A stretch of DNA of 8,921 bases from an uncultured Desulfobulbaceae bacterium (GTDB lineage: Bacteria > Desulfobacterota > Desulfobulbia > Desulfobulbales > Desulfobulbaceae): NCBI GenBank assembly GCA_945787305.1, contig CALZIH010000116.1, positions 1 to 8,921 of the forward strand. The letters are read 5' to 3'. Under the pieces are notes generated by a model. The model was not told the origin of the DNA. It searched no databases and saw only the letters and a list, made by a program, of their open reading frames with translations. The position numbers and the translations under genes were made by a program. Position 1 is the stretch's first letter. Every line of letters begins with the position of its first letter. Below are positions 6,550-8,921 of the stretch, piece by piece.

Positions 6550-6566
6550 GGACTGTTAACGAGTCC
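6550..6566. terminator. Small hairpin between convergent genes
   Basis: GGACT (6550-6554) and AGTCC (6562-6566) flank a 7-nt loop, 3 bp beyond the stop codon of the minus-strand cyclase gene. It sits in the gap between the converging methyltransferase and cyclase genes. No T-tract follows on either strand, so termination by it is doubtful. Nothing else notable is seen in 6448-6569. Confidence 0.22.
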
Positions 6567-6569
6567 GCC

Positions 6570-7574
6570 TTAATTGACGGCTACCTGTGAACGGCCGTTC
6601 TTTTTAGCCTGATACAGGATATCATCGGCCTTCTCCAGCCATTGGTTCCTGTCCATTCCCGGCTGCCACTGGCAGAGCCCTATACTGACCCCGAGTTTTG
6701 CCTCGCCGGTATTGATGTCCAGGCTTTCCACAGCTCTACAGAGCCGCTCTCCCAGATTGCGTGCGGCTGTGATGTCTGTGTCCGGAAGAATCAATAAGAA
6801 TTCATCTCCTCCCATTCGTACCAGCAGATCGGTCAACCGAACCTGGGCCTTCATGGCGACTGCAACCTGTTGAAGAACTTCATCACCCATGATGTGACCC
6901 ATGTTGTCGTTGACTTCCTTGAAGTGGTCCAGATCCATGGCCGCCAGGGTCAGGGGGTGTTCATGGCGATTAGCCTGCTCCAGAATACAGTCGATTCGTT
7001 CTTCAAAGACAAAACGGTTGGGCAGGCCGGTGAGGGTATCTTTATGTGCCTGTTCAAAAATCTCTTCATAATCAAGAGCCCGTTTGAGTGGTTCATCCAG
7101 AATGCTCAATGAGTCGTTGATCAGCTCGATATCATCATCGGCAATGGGCGCATCTTTGTGAAGAAGGAGAAGCAGGCCGCAGCCTTCTCTTGATTCAAAT
7201 GACCACTGGTACGAATAGAGGTCGTCAATGCGGCTTTTTCTGAAGCTCGGGTCGGCTGGTTTGTTAAGTATTTTTTGTGCAATATCAATAATGTATCTTC
7301 TTTCTGGTCCATGGCTTGAACAGAACATGTGCATACGTTGCCGGGTTTGGTTATTGTAACCAATCAGCTCATGGGGAACGTGTTCGGCAAGCCATATGGA
7401 GTAGGTCTCGATCATGGTAGGCAGGTCGAGAGCACCGGCCATACGATGGTGAAGCTCATTGACCTTTTGCAATTGCTCAGACTGATGTCGATAGTGGCTG
7501 ATCTGGGCAAGGAGTCGATCCATTTCGTCCCTGGTTGAAAGATCGGATGCGATGGCTTGTTCTTCAATCTTCAT
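6570..7574 (-). CDS. Diguanylate cyclase (GGDEF domain)
   Basis: This 334-aa protein makes cyclic di-GMP from two GTP. The C-terminal half (about 170-334) is a complete GGDEF domain. It has DTLTGLPNR at its entry, the metal and nucleotide segment MDLDHFKEVND (213-223), and an intact GGDEF signature (255-259). The product-inhibition I-site RLTD (246-249) lies five residues before the signature, so feedback control is expected. The N-terminal part has a probable coiled coil (about 22-42) and then about 115 residues resembling a GAF-like sensor, which I infer from length and pattern only. No membrane segment is visible, so it is cytoplasmic. I chose the ATG at 7574. An in-frame GTG at 7583 adds three residues and is also possible. 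Neither has a strong ribosome binding site. No EAL domain is attached. Confidence 0.94.
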   Translation of the reverse strand: MKIEEQAIASDLSTRDEMDRLLAQISHYRHQSEQLQKVNELHHRMAGALDLPTMIETYSIWLAEHVPHELIGYNNQTRQRMHMFCSSHGPERRYIIDIAQKILNKPADPSFRKSRIDDLYSYQWSFESREGCGLLLLLHKDAPIADDDIELINDSLSILDEPLKRALDYEEIFEQAHKDTLTGLPNRFVFEERIDCILEQANRHEHPLTLAAMDLDHFKEVNDNMGHIMGDEVLQQVAVAMKAQVRLTDLLVRMGGDEFLLILPDTDITAARNLGERLCRAVESLDINTGEAKLGVSIGLCQWQPGMDRNQWLEKADDILYQAKKNGRSQVAVN

Positions 7575-7640
7575 TGTGTCCACATTTCCGTATTTAGTGT
7601 AAATAAGGTTGGTTATGGTATTTCAATTACCAGGCTGTAA

Positions 7641-7656
7641 TGCGAAATGTATGCCA
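7641..7656 (-). promoter_or_regulatory. Candidate sigma54 (-24/-12) promoter of the cyclase gene
   Basis: The minus strand reads TGGCATACATTTCGCA. GG and GC are separated by exactly 10 nt, and 10 of 12 defined positions fit TGGCACR-N4-TTGCW. Transcription would start near 7630, about 55 nt before the ATG at 7574. I see no convincing sigma70 promoter for this gene. Enhancer-binding sites were not identified. Confidence 0.35.
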
Positions 7657-7776
7657 GATATCTTTTAATCGTTTTTTCTAGTAATTTCAAGTTTATATTG
7701 TTCTGCTGTGTTTGCGGCTTTGGTAAGGGACGTTCAGGAGTCGGAAAAATGACAGGGTGATCAGCGTTGAATACCC

Positions 7777-7789
7777 GCCGCCGTGCGGC
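7777..7789 (+). other. GC-rich hairpin in the nagZ leader
   Basis: GCCGC and GCGGC form a 5-bp stem around the loop CGT, about 40 nt before the ATG at 7830. A second weak hairpin, CAACC/GGTTG, lies between it and the ribosome binding site. They could affect leader folding, but there is no U-tract and no recognisable riboswitch core. Confidence 0.25.
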
Positions 7790-7829
7790 TATAAAGCAAC
7801 CCTTATCAAAAGGTTGGAGCAGGGGTGAA

Positions 7830-8921
7830 ATGGATATTGGTCAAATGTTCATGGTCGGGTTTACCGGGACCATGGTCGATGATAATCACTGGATAGCCAG
7901 AGCTGTCCAAGATGAGGATCTTGGCGGTGTGATCCTCTTTGATCGTAATGTTGACGGTTCGGTGCAGAATATTTCCTCTCCGGCCCAGTTACAGGAGTTG
8001 ACCGCTACCCTGCAGGCATATTCTGCTGTGCCGCTTCTAATCAGCACGGACCAGGAAGGTGGCCAAGTCTGTCGTTTAAAGGAGCGCGATGGTTTTTTGC
8101 ATACAGAGAGTGCGAAGACGTTTGCCCGGCTTGACCGGGAGGGGGCAAGCGAATCGTCAACTACACTGGTAGAAGCCCTGGTACGTGGCGGTATAAATTT
8201 AAATCTTGCGCCGGTTGTTGATTTGGATCTTAATCCGAACAACCCGATTATTGGGAGGTACCAGCGCAGTTTTGCTGCTGAACCAGAAGAAGTATTCCAA
8301 AATGCCCAACTTGTTATCAAAGCCCATCACCGGCACAACATTGGGTGCTGTCTAAAGCATTTTCCCGGACATGGCAGTGCTGCAGCCGATTCCCATCTTG
8401 GTTTTGTCGACAGCACGGTTGATTGGCAGGAAAAGGAACTGGAGCCCTTTGCCCGACTTATTCGTTCCGGGTTCAGCGATGCAATCATGACTGCACATGT
8501 GATCAATCGTCGGCTGGATCCGCAAGGGATGCCAGCCACGCTTTCCCGGCCTATTGCTAGTGATTTATTGCGAGGAAGACTTGGTTTCACCGGCGTAACC
8601 GTGAGTGACGATCTGCAGATGAAGGCAATTACCAAAAAATGGGGCTATACCGAGGCTGTCCGGTTGGCGGTACTTGCCGGAGTGGATCTGCTGATTGTTG
8701 GCAACAACCTTGATGCCCGGGAGGGTGCCTTTGAGGAGGGGAAAAGATGTGTGCAGGATATGCTTGACAGGGGTGAGGTTTCTGCTGATTATATACAAAC
8801 GTCGTTAAAGCGCATTGCAACGTTGAAAAAGAAAATATCAGGCTTTGCCTATGAAACGCTCGAAATTGAACATGCTCTGCCCTTACTTAAGCCGATGAGT
8901 GAGATAGCCGGCAAAATGGCA
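7830..8921 (+). CDS. nagZ: GH3 beta-N-acetylhexosaminidase, NagZ type (3' end beyond window)
   Basis: The 364 codons present form a glycoside hydrolase family 3 barrel. Visible signatures are DLGGVILFDRN (30-40), the substrate-site segment STDQEGGQV (72-80), NLAPVVDL (125-132), KHFPGHG (176-182), the mobile-loop Asp-His pair in ADSHLG (186-191), which acts as acid/base in NagZ, and VSDDLQM (258-264) holding the nucleophile aspartate. NagZ removes N-acetylglucosamine from anhydro-muropeptides during cytoplasmic wall recycling. No signal peptide is seen, which agrees with that location. The ATG at 7830 follows AGGGG at good spacing and begins at the usual family position. An upstream in-frame TTG at 7767 is less likely. 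The frame passes the usual NagZ end (about 340 residues) by some 20 residues and is still open at the edge, so a modest C-terminal extension exists. Confidence 0.93.
   Translation, partial: MDIGQMFMVGFTGTMVDDNHWIARAVQDEDLGGVILFDRNVDGSVQNISSPAQLQELTATLQAYSAVPLLISTDQEGGQVCRLKERDGFLHTESAKTFARLDREGASESSTTLVEALVRGGINLNLAPVVDLDLNPNNPIIGRYQRSFAAEPEEVFQNAQLVIKAHHRHNIGCCLKHFPGHGSAAADSHLGFVDSTVDWQEKELEPFARLIRSGFSDAIMTAHVINRRLDPQGMPATLSRPIASDLLRGRLGFTGVTVSDDLQMKAITKKWGYTEAVRLAVLAGVDLLIVGNNLDAREGAFEEGKRCVQDMLDRGEVSADYIQTSLKRIATLKKKISGFAYETLEIEHALPLLKPMSEIAGKMA

Noticed and set aside
7886..8635. Minus-strand frames of 144 and 102 codons at the right end
   Set aside because: They lie antisense to the GH3 gene, whose catalytic motifs are clear on the plus strand.

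Overview
This is a bacterial chromosome segment of mid-range GC made mostly of housekeeping genes. The gene families fit a Gram-negative anaerobe. My best guess is Desulfobacterota, perhaps near Desulfobulbales. The guess rests on the small CxxC protein at 5450-5842 and the style of the methyltransferase after it, both of which resemble proteins I associate with deltaproteobacteria. No marker gene here settles the taxonomy.

Layout, left to right. The left edge carries the possible start of a minus-strand gene (1-43). Next is a minus-strand tRNA-Arg(CCG) (138-214). A stretch with no convincing gene (215-647) contains a striking 46-bp nested palindrome. An exported single-domain rhodanese follows on the minus strand (648-1136), with a sigma70-like promoter and clustered TTGAC half-sites upstream. 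A minus-strand group then runs from right to left: a UvrD/PcrA-type helicase (5317 to 3110), folC (3044 to 1722) and a small HNH endonuclease (1716 to 1402). folC and HNH are separated by only 5 bp. Divergent from the helicase, behind a good TTGACA/TAGAAT promoter, is a plus-strand pair: a conserved 130-aa protein of unknown function (5450-5842) and a class I SAM-dependent methyltransferase (about 5845-6447). A diguanylate cyclase (6570-7574) lies on the minus strand with a possible sigma54 promoter. A GH3 beta-N-acetylhexosaminidase (NagZ type) starts at 7830 on the plus strand and runs off the right edge.

The most interesting signal is in the methyltransferase. Its reading frame is intact over 200 codons except for one in-frame UGA at codon 60, just after SAM-binding motif I. 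A hairpin with an AGGG-bearing apical loop begins 14 nt after that UGA. The gene is therefore either an unrecognised selenoprotein or a methyltransferase recently broken by one nonsense change. The sequence alone does not decide between them.

Functionally the window combines folate polyglutamylation (FolC), DNA unwinding and repair (helicase), c-di-GMP signalling (GGDEF), cell-wall recycling (NagZ), periplasmic sulfur chemistry (rhodanese) and a two-gene unit of unknown role. I see no phage, transposase or CRISPR genes.
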